From: Albimonas sp963816545
GTDB taxonomy: Bacteria > Pseudomonadota > Alphaproteobacteria > Rhodobacterales > Rhodobacteraceae
DNA: 64,000 nt
Assembly (NCBI GenBank): GCA_963816545.1
Contig: CAWFLE010000001.1
Span: 248,001-312,000 of the forward strand
Direction: 5' to 3'
The position numbers were made by a program, and so were the translations under genes. The notes under the pieces are model-generated. The model had not been told where the DNA came from. It saw nothing but the letters and a program-made list of their open reading frames with translations, and did no database searches. This document shows, piece after piece, positions 37,739 to 45,956 of this stretch. Each line of letters begins with the position of its first letter. Positions within the stretch are counted from its first letter, which is position 1.

Positions 37739-38821
37739 TCAGCCGACGGGCTTGGCCTCTCGCTTGAAGGGGTTCTCCTCGGGGACCTCGTAGTCCAGCG
37801 TCAGGTCGCCCTTCTCGTGGGCGTCGGCCATGTAGCGGAAGCCCTTCACCGTCATCCGCATCAGGTGCTCGCCGGCCTTGAAGGGAGGGTATTTCTCCAT
37901 CGCCTCGGGGGTGCGGAACTTCTCCAGCGGCTGCACGGTGGCGTCGTAGTCGAGGCCGAAGAACAGGGGGCAGGAGAAACGCTCGGCGCCGAGGTTGTTC
38001 ACCCGGTGCTGGGTGGACTTGAAGCGGCCGCCGGACCAGGCCTCGAAGATGTCGCCGATGTTGACCACGAAGGTTCCGGGGATGGGGGGCGCCTCGACCC
38101 AGTGATCCTCGGCGTTCATCACCTGCAGGCCGGGGGCGCCGGTGAGCAGGATGGTGAAGCACTCGAAATCCGAATGGGCGCCGATGCCGACCATGTCCTT
38201 GTTCTTCGGCATGTCGTTGGGGACGTAGCGCAGGAGCCGGAGCTGCGAGGTGGGGCAGGTGATGTGCCGCCGGAGTTCCTCCGGGTCCACGCCGAGTTCG
38301 AGGGCGAGGCAGTCGAGCATCCGCAGGCCCAGCGCGAAGACCTCGTCGTAGTAGGTGGAGACGGTGTCCTTCCAGCCCGGAAGGTCGGGCCAGACGTTGG
38401 GCCCGGTCATGCGCCAGCCGGCGAGGTGGTCCGGGTGGTCGGCCGGGGCCTCGTAGCTCATGTCCCAGGCTTCGTTGAAGTTGATGACCTTCGGGAAATT
38501 GGAGCCGTTCTCCTCGAAGGGCACGTAGCCGCGGTGGTGGGTGGTGAAGCCGGACCACCACTTCATCTTGTAGCGGCGGGGCATGCGGTGGAATTCCTTC
38601 GACGCCGCCATGATGCCGTCCACCAGCGCCTGCGGGACGCCGTGGTTGGTGATGTAGAAGAAGCCGGAGGTGCGGGCGGCCTCGCCCAGCGCGGCTGCGA
38701 CCTTGGCGCGGCCCTCCGGCGTGCCGTCCTGGAGGGGGCGGAGGTCCACCACCGGAAGCTGCGCGTCGTCCAGCGTCAGGGCGCGCTGGTCGGCGGGGAT
38801 CTCGGCTTGGCCGTCATGCAT
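37739..38821 (-). CDS. Isopenicillin N synthase family 2-oxoglutarate/Fe(II) dioxygenase
   Basis: This 360-residue soluble enzyme has an N-terminal DIOX_N region (LPVVDLRPL, ARTSGFFYITNHGVPQALVD) and a C-terminal jelly-roll with the iron ligands His216, Asp218 (GAHSDFE) and His272 (STQHRVNN). The 2-oxoglutarate-binding Arg281-x-Ser283 is in ERFSCPLFF. Bacterial members oxidise varied small molecules; the substrate is unknown. GAAGGAG lies eight bases before ATG 38821. It is divergent from a polyamine-type transporter operon. That arrangement suggests it acts on the imported compound (inference). Confidence 0.9.
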   Translation of the reverse strand: MHDGQAEIPADQRALTLDDAQLPVVDLRPLQDGTPEGRAKVAAALGEAARTSGFFYITNHGVPQALVDGIMAASKEFHRMPRRYKMKWWSGFTTHHRGYVPFEENGSNFPKVINFNEAWDMSYEAPADHPDHLAGWRMTGPNVWPDLPGWKDTVSTYYDEVFALGLRMLDCLALELGVDPEELRRHITCPTSQLRLLRYVPNDMPKNKDMVGIGAHSDFECFTILLTGAPGLQVMNAEDHWVEAPPIPGTFVVNIGDIFEAWSGGRFKSTQHRVNNLGAERFSCPLFFGLDYDATVQPLEKFRTPEAMEKYPPFKAGEHLMRMTVKGFRYMADAHEKGDLTLDYEVPEENPFKREAKPVG

Positions 38822-38890
38822 GGCGGGGCTCCTTCGGTCTCGATTCGCGCGCAGTCTGCCATTGTGGCGCCCGGTTGACCACTTTTCTGG

Positions 38891-38913
38891 TTGTGCAAAC
38901 AAGGTAGGCTTGT
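38891..38913. promoter_or_regulatory. Overlapping inverted repeats in the divergent promoter region (possible operator)
   Basis: TTGT-GCAA-ACAA (38891-38902) overlaps ACAAG-GTAGG-CTTGT (38899-38913). Both are perfect inverted repeats in the 268-bp gap between the oxygenase and the transporter operon. A TTGACC box lies just upstream at 38875-38880. GntR-type repressors often bind TTGT-N-ACAA sites. No regulator gene is adjacent. Confidence 0.4.
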
Positions 38914-39089
38914 CTGCTGCGGGAGGCGCCGCCTTCGTGTGCATTTTCTGGGCAGGCAGGGCGGCAAGGGCCTGCAGGACCGGCGGTTCGACATTGGCAC
39001 GGCGCTTGCGAGGGCTGGCGCATGGCCCGGCCGCAGACCGGGCGCCGAGAACATGCGGGCCCGGACCCGCCGCCGACAGGAGAGAGCCC

Positions 39090-40181
39090 ATGACCCGACC
39101 GCTGACGATCACTCGCCGGAGCCTGCTGCGTTCCACCGCCGGAATGGCGGGGGCGGCGGCCGCCGCCTCGGTGCTGGGGGCGCCGGCGCTGGCGCAGTCG
39201 CGGAGCCTGAAGATCGGCTCCTATGGCGGGTATTTCGAGAACTCGTTCAAGGAGCACGTGTATCCGGCGTTCACCGAGGCGACGGGGATCGAGGTGGAGT
39301 CGGTGACCCAGCCGAATTCCTCGGACTGGCTGGTGACGATGCAGAACGCGTCCGCCTCGGGGTCGGTGCCGGCGGACCTGTCGCTTTACGCGCGGGACAC
39401 GCTGATCCGGGCGAGCCGGATCGGGGGGATCCTGAGGCCGCTGGACCTGTCGGCGATGCCGAAGGCCGAGGGGCTGGACGAGAAGTTCCGCTACATGGCC
39501 GACGGGGACCTGCTGGGGGTCGGGGCGATGTCCTGGTTCTCCTCGATGGTGGTGAACCCGGATGTGGTGGAGGCGCCGGCCTCCTGGGCGGAGTTCTGGG
39601 ATTCGGAGGTGTATGCGGCCTCGCTGGGGATCTCGAAGCTCTACAACTCGCATTTCCTGGACGTGACGGCGGCGACCTTCTTCGAGGGCGAGCGGACGAT
39701 GATGTCCAAGGACGGCATCGTGGCGGTGATCGAGAAGGTGGCGGAACTGCGGCCGAACGTGGCGCTTTGGTGGTCGGCCGAGAGCCAGATGGAACAGGGG
39801 ATGAAGAACCAGGACGTGATCGGGGGGATGTATTACCACGACGTGGCGCAGCTGATGGCCTCGGACGGGTTCCCCATCAAGTCGGTGTTCCCGAAGGAGG
39901 GGAACCCGCAGGACTACGGCTCCTGGTGCCTGGCCGAGGGGTCGGACAAGACCGAGGAGGCGGCGGCGTTCATCGACTTCACCTCCGATCCGAAGATCCA
40001 GGCGCTGATGAGCCGCAAGATCGGGACCGCGCCGCTGCTGCCGCGGGAGGCGACGGACCTGACGGCGGAGGAGTTCGCCTCCGTCTCCGGGTCGCCCGCG
40101 ATCACGCCGGCCTACGAGGCGTATCTGGATATGGGCGAGTTCATCAAGGAGACGTGGGACAAGATGCTGGCGGCCTCCTGA
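39090..40181 (+). CDS. Extracellular solute-binding protein, spermidine/putrescine-type
   Basis: This 363-residue protein has a Tat-type signal (TRRSLLR followed by a hydrophobic stretch ending GAPALAQ), so it is exported folded. The mature part begins LKIGSYGGYFENSFKEHVYP and belongs to the type II periplasmic fold of PotD/PotF-like proteins. Residues such as VVEAPASWAEFWDSE and YGSWCLAEGSDKTEEAAAF are typical of the family. The ligand cannot be deduced: family members bind polyamines and many other small organic cations or acids. ACAGGAGAGAG precedes ATG 39090. It opens an operon with the ATPase (13 bp later) and two permeases. Confidence 0.9.
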   Translation: MTRPLTITRRSLLRSTAGMAGAAAAASVLGAPALAQSRSLKIGSYGGYFENSFKEHVYPAFTEATGIEVESVTQPNSSDWLVTMQNASASGSVPADLSLYARDTLIRASRIGGILRPLDLSAMPKAEGLDEKFRYMADGDLLGVGAMSWFSSMVVNPDVVEAPASWAEFWDSEVYAASLGISKLYNSHFLDVTAATFFEGERTMMSKDGIVAVIEKVAELRPNVALWWSAESQMEQGMKNQDVIGGMYYHDVAQLMASDGFPIKSVFPKEGNPQDYGSWCLAEGSDKTEEAAAFIDFTSDPKIQALMSRKIGTAPLLPREATDLTAEEFASVSGSPAITPAYEAYLDMGEFIKETWDKMLAAS

Positions 40182-40194
40182 GGGGGCTGCGGCG

Positions 40195-41264
40195 ATGACG
40201 GACCTGGCGCTGTGGGATGTGCGCAAGGCGTTCGCCGGCGGGGCGGTGGCGGTGGAGGGTGTGAGCCTCCGCTTCCCCGCCGGGGAACTTACCGCGCTGC
40301 TGGGGCCGTCGGGGTGCGGGAAGACCACGCTGCTGCGGATGATCGCGGGGCTGGAGCAGCCGACCCGCGGGCGGATCGAGCTGGGGGGGAGGACATCACC
40401 GCCCTGCCCGCCCATCAGCGCCGCTTCGGGATGGTGTTCCAGAGCTTCGCCTTGTTCCCGCATCTGTCGGTGGCGGAGAACGTGGCCTATTCGCTGGCGG
40501 TTTCGGGGGCGGGGAAGGCCGCACGGCGGGCCCGGGCGCGGGAGCTGCTGGCGCTGGTGCAGCTCGCGGATTTCGGGGACCGGCGGATCGGGGAGCTGTC
40601 GGGCGGGCAGCGGCAGCGGGTGGCCATCGCGCGCGCGCTGGCGCAGGAGCCTAAGGTGTTCCTGCTGGACGAGCCGATGTCGGCGCTGGACGCCAAGCTG
40701 CGCGAGGAGATGCAGGTGGAGCTGCGGATGCTCCAGCAGCAGTTGGGCGTGACCACCATCGTGGTGACCCATGACCAGCGCGAGGCGATGACCATGGCCG
40801 ACCGCATCGTGGTCATGTCCGACGGGCGGGCCGAGCAGGTGGGGCCGCCGCAGGAGGTGTATTCGCGCCCCGCCAATGCGTTCGTGGCGGGGTTCATCGG
40901 GAAGGCGAATTTCCTGGGCGCGGTGGCGCGGGGCGGGCGGGCGCATCTGCCCTCGGGCGCGGTGCTGGAGGTGGAGCCGAAGGCCGCGTTCCGGGACGGG
41001 TCTGAGGTGGTGCTGGCGTGCCGGCCGGAGTGGACGCGGCTCGCCTCGGAGGCAGGGCCGAACCGGCTGGCGGCGCGCGTGAGTTTCGTGCGCGACATCG
41101 GGCAGGTGCGCGAGATCCACGTGAAGGCCGAGGGGGAGACGCTGGTGTGCGAGCTGCCCTGGTCGGCGCCGGCCTCGCCCAAGGTGGGGGAGACGGTGTT
41201 TCTGGAGCTGCCGGCGGAGATGCTCCGGGTGTTTCCGGCGCCCGCACGGGCGGAGGCGGCGTGA
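40195..41264 (+). CDS. Spermidine/putrescine-type ABC transporter ATP-binding protein (frameshift at 40382-40389)
   Basis: The corrected protein is about 356 residues. Walker A GPSGCGKTT (about residue 38) lies in the first frame. After a one-base loss in a run of seven G at 40382-40389 the rest continues in another frame (EDITALPAHQRRFGMVFQSF), with signature LSGGQRQRVAIARALAQEPK, Walker B VFLLDEPMSALD, switch THDQREA and a C-terminal TOBE-like domain (about 270-350). Eight G instead of seven gives IELGGEDITALP, so a homopolymer miscount is almost certain. It energises import by the two permeases downstream. Confidence 0.9.
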
Positions 41265-41553
41265 GGCGGGCCGCGCACAGGGCGCCGGGTGGCGGCCGGC
41301 GGCCCTTGGGGCTCGCCGCTTGCGCCGGCCCTGCGTCGGAAGCGGCGTCGGGCGGCGCCCTCGGCGTGCCGCCGAGCCTTGGGCTTTCGGAGGGCCGCTA
41401 CACTGCGTGGGACGCGCCGCCGGGCGGCGTCCTCGGCGGCCCGCGGCGCGCGGGGGTCGCCCCACGCCCATGCTCCGTGTCGGACGGGTCGCCGGGCGGC
41501 GAGTTCGGCGGCCCGCGGGGCCGGGCGCCTGCCGAATCCCGGCCCGCGTCGGA
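41265..41553. repeat. Four degenerate tandem repeats of about 72 bp between ATPase and permease genes
   Basis: Units run about 41265-41339, 41340-41412, 41413-41484 and 41485-41553 (lengths about 75, 73, 72, 69). Each ends in a GCGTCGGA-like sequence and begins with a variant of GCGGCGTCGGGCGGCG, followed by CTCGGCGGCCCGCGG. The unit end matches the sequence just before the permease start (GCGTCGGAGGCGGCATG). The repeats interrupt an otherwise compact operon; the length is 24 codons, so frames are preserved. Confidence 0.6.
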
Positions 41554-41559
41554 GGCGGC

Positions 41560-42627
41560 ATGAGCTGGGCGGCGACGGATCCGGGCGAGGGCGCCGCGCG
41601 CAAGCGGGCCGTCGCGGCGGACCCGGCCGCCCTGCCGGCCCAGGCGGCGATGGATGGCGAGAGGCAGGCCGGGCCGGCGGAGGCGCCTGCTCGGACGGGC
41701 GAGGGGCGGCGGGCGGGCTCCTACAGTTGGGTGCAGGCGGGGCTGGGGGTGGTGCTGGCCGCGCTGTGCCTCGCGCCCTTCGCGCTGGTGATCGCGATCT
41801 CCTTCGGGCAGGTGGTGGAGGGGGCCTCCTGGCGCTGGGCCTTCACGCCGGAGAACTACGTGCGGTTCTTCGTGGGGCTGGAGTGGCCCGGGAGCACGTC
41901 GTTCCTCTACCTTCAGAAGCTTTGGTGGACGCTTGTGTACGCGGCGGTCGCGTCCGCCGTGGCGGTGAGCTTCGCGTTTCCGTTCACCTGGCTGATGACC
42001 CGGCAGTCGCGCCGCGCGCAGACGGTGTGGCTGGTGTGCCTGCTCGCGTCCCTGTCGCTGTCGGAGGTGTTCGTGGTGATGGGGTGGGACGTGCTGTTCT
42101 CCAACCGATCCGGTCTGCCGATGGTGTTCCGGGAGACGGGGCTGACGGACCTGCTCAAGGAGATCGGCTGGTTCGACGTGCTGCGGGACTGGGGGATGGC
42201 GACGCCGCGGGACGTGCGGTTCAAGACCTCCGTGTTCGCGACGGTGCTGACGATGAGCTACCTCGTGTTCCCCTATGCGGTGATCCTGCTTTATCCGGCG
42301 CTGTCGCGGCTGGACAATTCCATGCTGGAGGCGGCGCGGACCATGGGGGCGCGGCCGATGACCGTCATTCGGACGGTGGTGCTGCCCTCGGTGAAGCTGC
42401 CGCTGCTGGGGGCGCTGCTGCTGCTCTTCGTCTATCTGCTGGGCGCTTATGTGGTGGTGACGGTGTTCGCCGACCCCGCCAAGCAGACGCTGACCATCAC
42501 GATCTATGAATCGGTGCGCGGCGCCACGCTGAACGCGCCGTTCGGGGCGGCGCAGGCGGTGATCCTGCTGGCGACGGCGGGGGCGTTCCTGCTCGCGTCC
42601 ATGCGGCTTGCGAGGATGCAGGGATGA
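41560..42627 (+). CDS. Spermidine/putrescine-type ABC transporter permease (PotB-like)
   Basis: The 355-residue protein has an unusual soluble N-terminal extension of about 50 residues rich in Ala, Gly and Arg. About six membrane segments follow. The coupling helix motif of the permease family is ARTMGARPMTVIRTVVLPSV, around residue 263. GGAGGCGGC precedes ATG 41560. The N-terminal extension has the same flavour as the repeats just upstream and may have been extended by them, so the true start could be the MDGERQAGPAEA methionine (residue 31). It pairs with the next permease, overlapping it by ATGA. Confidence 0.88.
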   Translation: MSWAATDPGEGAARKRAVAADPAALPAQAAMDGERQAGPAEAPARTGEGRRAGSYSWVQAGLGVVLAALCLAPFALVIAISFGQVVEGASWRWAFTPENYVRFFVGLEWPGSTSFLYLQKLWWTLVYAAVASAVAVSFAFPFTWLMTRQSRRAQTVWLVCLLASLSLSEVFVVMGWDVLFSNRSGLPMVFRETGLTDLLKEIGWFDVLRDWGMATPRDVRFKTSVFATVLTMSYLVFPYAVILLYPALSRLDNSMLEAARTMGARPMTVIRTVVLPSVKLPLLGALLLLFVYLLGAYVVVTVFADPAKQTLTITIYESVRGATLNAPFGAAQAVILLATAGAFLLASMRLARMQG

Positions 42628-43422
42628 GGGCGCTGGGGCGGCTCTATCTGGTGTGGTGCGCGCTGTTCGTGGCGGCGCCGATCCTGGTGGTCTGCGCCTC
42701 GGCGCTGAACGGGGGGCGGACCATGCTGTTCCCGCCCGAGGACCCGACGCTGGACCGGTTCTGGGAGTTCTTCGTGACCGACGGGGTGTGGACCGACGCG
42801 CTGGAGCTTTCGGTCCTGATCGCGGTGGCGTCGGCGAGCTCTGGCGACGCTGATCGCGTGGCCCACCGCCTATGGGTTGTGGCGCAAGGAGACGCGGCTG
42901 TCGAAGGCTTTGGCGGCGTCGATGGCGATGCCGTTCGCGCTGCCGCCGATCGTGTTCGGGGTGGGGCTGGGGTTCATGTGGGTGTTCACCGGGATGATCG
43001 GGACGGTGACGGCCGGGGTGCTGTCTCACGCGGCGCTGCATGGGGCGCTGCCGCTGGCGACGATCTCCATCGGGCTTCAGAGCATCGACCGGGCGCATAT
43101 GGATGCGGCGGCGACCATGGGGGCGACGGAGCGGACCATCTTCCGCACCATCATCCTGCCGCAGACGATCCCCTACACGATCTCGGGCTTCTTCTTTGCG
43201 CTGGTGCTGAGCTTCAACGAGTTCATCGTGATGTTCTTCGTGTCGGCCTCGGCGTTCTCGACCGTCACCTTGCAGATCTTCAATTCGCTGCGGAACGGCT
43301 TCACGCCGACCATGGCGGTGGCGGCCATCGCCTTCATCCTCACCTCGCTCGCCGTCTTCGCGCTGGTGGCCCGCTTCGGGGACCTGCCGCGGCTGATGGG
43401 GGCGGATCCCTCGCGTCAGTAA
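42624..43422 (+). CDS. Spermidine/putrescine-type ABC transporter permease (PotC-like; frameshift near 42838)
   Basis: The corrected protein is about 265 residues with six membrane segments. The first 71 codons (RALGRLYLVWCALFVAAPIL) are in one frame. After one extra base near 42838 the rest continues as LATLIAWPTAYGLWRKETRL, with the permease coupling motif AAATMGATERTIFRTIILPQ and a last region SFNEFIVMFFVSASAFSTVT. It completes the importer with the upstream permease, ATPase and binding protein. The start overlaps the previous stop as ATGA. Confidence 0.87.
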
Positions 43423-43436
43423 GAAGGAACGCGCGC

Positions 43437-44054
43437 ATGGCTCGTCAGCCCCTTTTCGTCGGAAACACGGTCCTGCTGGTGATCGACATCCAGAAGGGCG
43501 GGTTCCTGGACGGCTACGATGGCGGCATCCCCAAGATGACCGCGTGGCGGGAGAACATGGGGCGGGCGCGCAGGGTGATCGACGCAGCGCGGGAGGCGGG
43601 GGCGCCGGTGGTGTTCTTCCAGGAGGCGCACCGGCCGGACCATGTGGATTTCGGGCGGGAGCTGGACGGGACCGAGGGGGTGCATTGCGTCGAGGGGCGC
43701 ATCGGCACCGAGATCGCGGTGGAGGAGACCGGGTTCCGGCCCGAGAGCGACTACTTCATCCGCAAGCGGCGGTATTCGTGCTTCTTCGGGACGGATCTGG
43801 AGATCCTGCTCAAGGGGCTGAAGGCGCAGACGCTGGTGCTTGTGGGGGGGCTCACGGATGTCTGCGTGCACTACACCTTCGCCGACGGGCACCAGCATGA
43901 CTATCACTGCCGGGTGGTGGCGGATGCGGTGGGCGGGTCCTCGGACGCGGCGCATGCGGCGTCGTTGAAGGCGATGGAGTATCTGCAGGCGGGGGCGGTT
44001 CGGACCACGGACGACATCGTCTCGGCGATGGCGGCGCTGAAGCGGGCGGCGTGA
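43437..44054 (+). CDS. Isochorismatase-like cysteine hydrolase
   Basis: The 205-residue protein has the Asp-Lys-Cys catalytic triad of the family: Asp17 (VIDIQKG), Lys110 (RKRRYSCFF) and Cys143 (GGLTDVCVHYT). Members hydrolyse amides such as nicotinamide, N-carbamoylsarcosine, biuret or ureidoacrylate, or vinyl ethers. The residues around the site do not let me choose. AAGAAGGAA precedes ATG 43437, 14 bases after the permease stop. Its place in the operon suggests it cleaves an amide in the imported compound. Confidence 0.88.
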   Translation: MARQPLFVGNTVLLVIDIQKGGFLDGYDGGIPKMTAWRENMGRARRVIDAAREAGAPVVFFQEAHRPDHVDFGRELDGTEGVHCVEGRIGTEIAVEETGFRPESDYFIRKRRYSCFFGTDLEILLKGLKAQTLVLVGGLTDVCVHYTFADGHQHDYHCRVVADAVGGSSDAAHAASLKAMEYLQAGAVRTTDDIVSAMAALKRAA

Positions 44055-44836
44055 GCATGGCGCTGGCGGGGCCTGTGGCCGCGCCCGGCCTCGCCGACGT
44101 GCAGGGGCTGTGGCGGAGGCTGTGGCTGCGGGCCGGGGGGCGGGAGGATGCGGCCACCGAGGTCCACTGGCTCCAGGCCGGGGCGCTGCATGTGGACCTG
44201 CGCCTGCCGGAAGGGATGCCGGAGGGGGCGCGGCTGTCGGATCTCGATGCCGCCGGGCTGCGGGCGGTGGCGCGGGCGGAGGGGTTCGCGGGCGTGACCT
44301 CGGTGGAGCGGGGGGTCTGCACCTGGACGCGGCGGATCAACTGGCGCGGGCCGCTGGACGGGCCGGACGTGGGGGCGCTGTTCTTCGAGGGGGGCGACCT
44401 GGTCGAGCGCGGGGTGTTCGCGGATTACGCGGAGCTTTGGCGGCGGGTGGAGACGCCCTCGGCGCTGGCGCGGCCGGTGCTGTGCGCGCGGCAGCTGCGG
44501 CGGGCGGACGGGCAGCTGGCCATCGTGGTCCGGGCGGGGGAGCGGTTCCTGATGGGGCGAGGGGCGCCGGAGGCTCTGGCGGCCTCGGGGCCGTTGGCGG
44601 CGCGGCTGGAGCTGGCGCTGTCGCACCGGCACCGGGGGGCGCTGAAGCGGCTGTTCGACATGGAGTTCTGCCGGGGCCGGGTCACGGCCGAGGGGGGCGT
44701 GGTGGAGCGGTCCACGCATCCGGGGCGGGCGGGGCGGCTGGCGTTCGGGCCGACGCTGTTCTCGGCCGAGGAGGCGGAGATCAGCGCGGCGGAGTTCGGC
44801 GGGACCGAGAGCTGGTCGGAGTGGGTGGCGGTCTAG
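44051..44836 (+). CDS. Conserved-looking soluble protein of unknown function at the end of the transporter operon (weak HRI1-like resemblance)
   Basis: The 261-residue product has no signal peptide or membrane span. It is rich in beta-prone segments such as ALHVDLRLPEGMPEG, GVCTWTRRINWRGP, ADGQLAIVVRAGERFLMGRG and DMEFCRGRVTAEGG. The order W-C-T-W...G-D-L-V-E-R-G...Y-x-E-L-W-R-R recalls the HRI1 family of lipocalin-like proteins, but this is a weak impression. The GTG start (44051) overlaps the hydrolase stop (GTGA), with an ATG two codons later. Translational coupling shows it belongs to the pathway of the imported compound. Confidence 0.75.
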   Translation: MSMALAGPVAAPGLADVQGLWRRLWLRAGGREDAATEVHWLQAGALHVDLRLPEGMPEGARLSDLDAAGLRAVARAEGFAGVTSVERGVCTWTRRINWRGPLDGPDVGALFFEGGDLVERGVFADYAELWRRVETPSALARPVLCARQLRRADGQLAIVVRAGERFLMGRGAPEALAASGPLAARLELALSHRHRGALKRLFDMEFCRGRVTAEGGVVERSTHPGRAGRLAFGPTLFSAEEAEISAAEFGGTESWSEWVAV

Positions 44837-44874
44837 GGCGGGCCGGACCCGCCGTTGGCGGCGACGTGCGCCCC

Positions 44875-45100
44875 GCAGGCAGCCACGGGTCCCGTCCCTT
44901 GAACGGCCGGGGTTCAAGACGCGGGCAGCTGAAGGTTCCGACCCGCGGGCAGCCCCGGGGGCCAACACGCTGGCGGCCACGGCGCCGGCCTCGCAGGCGG
45001 CCAAGAGTTCCAAGCCGCGTGCAGCCGAAGGTCCTGCTGCATAGGCAGCCGCTGGACCCAACCCGCGGGGAGCTCCGGGTTCCGACCCGTGCGCAGGATC
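44875..45100. repeat. Degenerate 24-bp tandem repeat between convergent genes
   Basis: A core like GCGGGCAGCC recurs at about 44875, 44921, 44945, 44970, 44993, 45018, 45042, 45066 and 45089, spaced 23-25 bases (one unit near 44898 has drifted). Because 24 is a multiple of three, every frame reads as imperfect octapeptides, but there is no start signal or family match, so I treat it as non-coding. It fills most of the gap between two convergent stop codons. Confidence 0.65.
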
Positions 45101-45126
45101 GCCGTCGAGGGATGGCGAAGCCCGCC

Positions 45127-45924
45127 CTAGGCGTCCAGCTTCGGGAGGTAGGCGTCCACGATCTCGCGCATCCGGTCGGGGCCGAAGCTGGGGTCATGGC
45201 CGGCATGGGCGATGCGGAAGGGGATGTCGCGGAGGCGGCGCAGGGTCTGGGCGTAGACGGGCGCATCGAAGACGATCAGGGGGCCGTCGTAGATGGCGTC
45301 TCCGGTGATGAAGGTCCCGTCCGCCTCGTCCAGCAGGCCGATGCCGCCGTCGGAATGGCCGGGAAGGTGGAGGACGGTGAAGGTGCGGGAGCCGAGGTCG
45401 ACGCGGTCGCCCTCGTTCAGGAGGCCGGTGGCGGGGGCGCCTTTCAGCGCGTAGGCGGGGACGTCGTAGCCTGCGTGGGGGAGCGCGTCGATCAGCAGGG
45501 GGGGAAGGGGCGGGTAGCCGGAGTCCTCGAAGATGCGGAGGAGGCGGTCGGGGATCTCCTCCTTCATCAGGGTCTGGTTCGGGTCGCCGGCGGCGAGGTC
45601 GTCGGCCTCGGCCGGGTGGATCAGGCGGGTGTCGAACTCCCAACTGCCGCCCATGTGGTCGATATGGGCGTGGCTGAGGACGTGGAGGAGCGGCTTGCCC
45701 TTCTGGCGGAGCGAGTCGACGAAGGGGCGGAAGGGCGCGATCCCCATGCCGGAGTCGATGAGCATGTCGCGCTCGGAGCCCTCGATCAGCCACAGGTTGG
45801 CGCGTTCGAGGATGTCCACGTGGGGCTCGGTGATGAGGGTCACGCCGGGCTCGACGGGCTCGGCGCGCCACCAGGTCTCGGCGACCTGAAGGCGGGCGAT
45901 GGCGGCTTGGGTTTCCGGCAGCAT
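45127..45924 (-). CDS. MBL-fold metallo-hydrolase
   Basis: This 265-residue metallo-beta-lactamase-fold hydrolase carries the zinc motif His85-x-His87-x-Asp89-His90 (SHAHIDHMGG). Further ligands are in LHLPGHSDGG and TGDAIYDG and a final histidine near GHDPS. It is cytoplasmic, with no signal. Substrate unknown: family members include glyoxalase II, lactonases and sulfur dioxygenases. AAGGAGG upstream of ATG 45924 is a near-perfect ribosome binding site. It is followed only by the 24-bp repeat region. Confidence 0.88.
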   Translation of the reverse strand: MLPETQAAIARLQVAETWWRAEPVEPGVTLITEPHVDILERANLWLIEGSERDMLIDSGMGIAPFRPFVDSLRQKGKPLLHVLSHAHIDHMGGSWEFDTRLIHPAEADDLAAGDPNQTLMKEEIPDRLLRIFEDSGYPPLPPLLIDALPHAGYDVPAYALKGAPATGLLNEGDRVDLGSRTFTVLHLPGHSDGGIGLLDEADGTFITGDAIYDGPLIVFDAPVYAQTLRRLRDIPFRIAHAGHDPSFGPDRMREIVDAYLPKLDA

Positions 45925-45956
45925 GAAGGTCCTCCTTGTCCCGAAGGATGCAAGGA

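Noticed and set aside
42624..44054. A single long protein fusing the permease N-terminus to the cysteine hydrolase
   Set aside because: The fused frame arises only because the indel near 42838 puts the permease start in the hydrolase frame. The middle part is non-homologous shadow sequence.
44875..45100. CRISPR array
   Set aside because: Repeat units are only about 24 bp, strongly degenerate and without unique spacers, and no cas genes are present.
44781..45266. Octapeptide-repeat protein encoded on the minus strand of the 24-bp repeat
   Set aside because: All frames read as repeats because the period is a multiple of three. The frame starts inside the MBL hydrolase gene and lacks a start signal.
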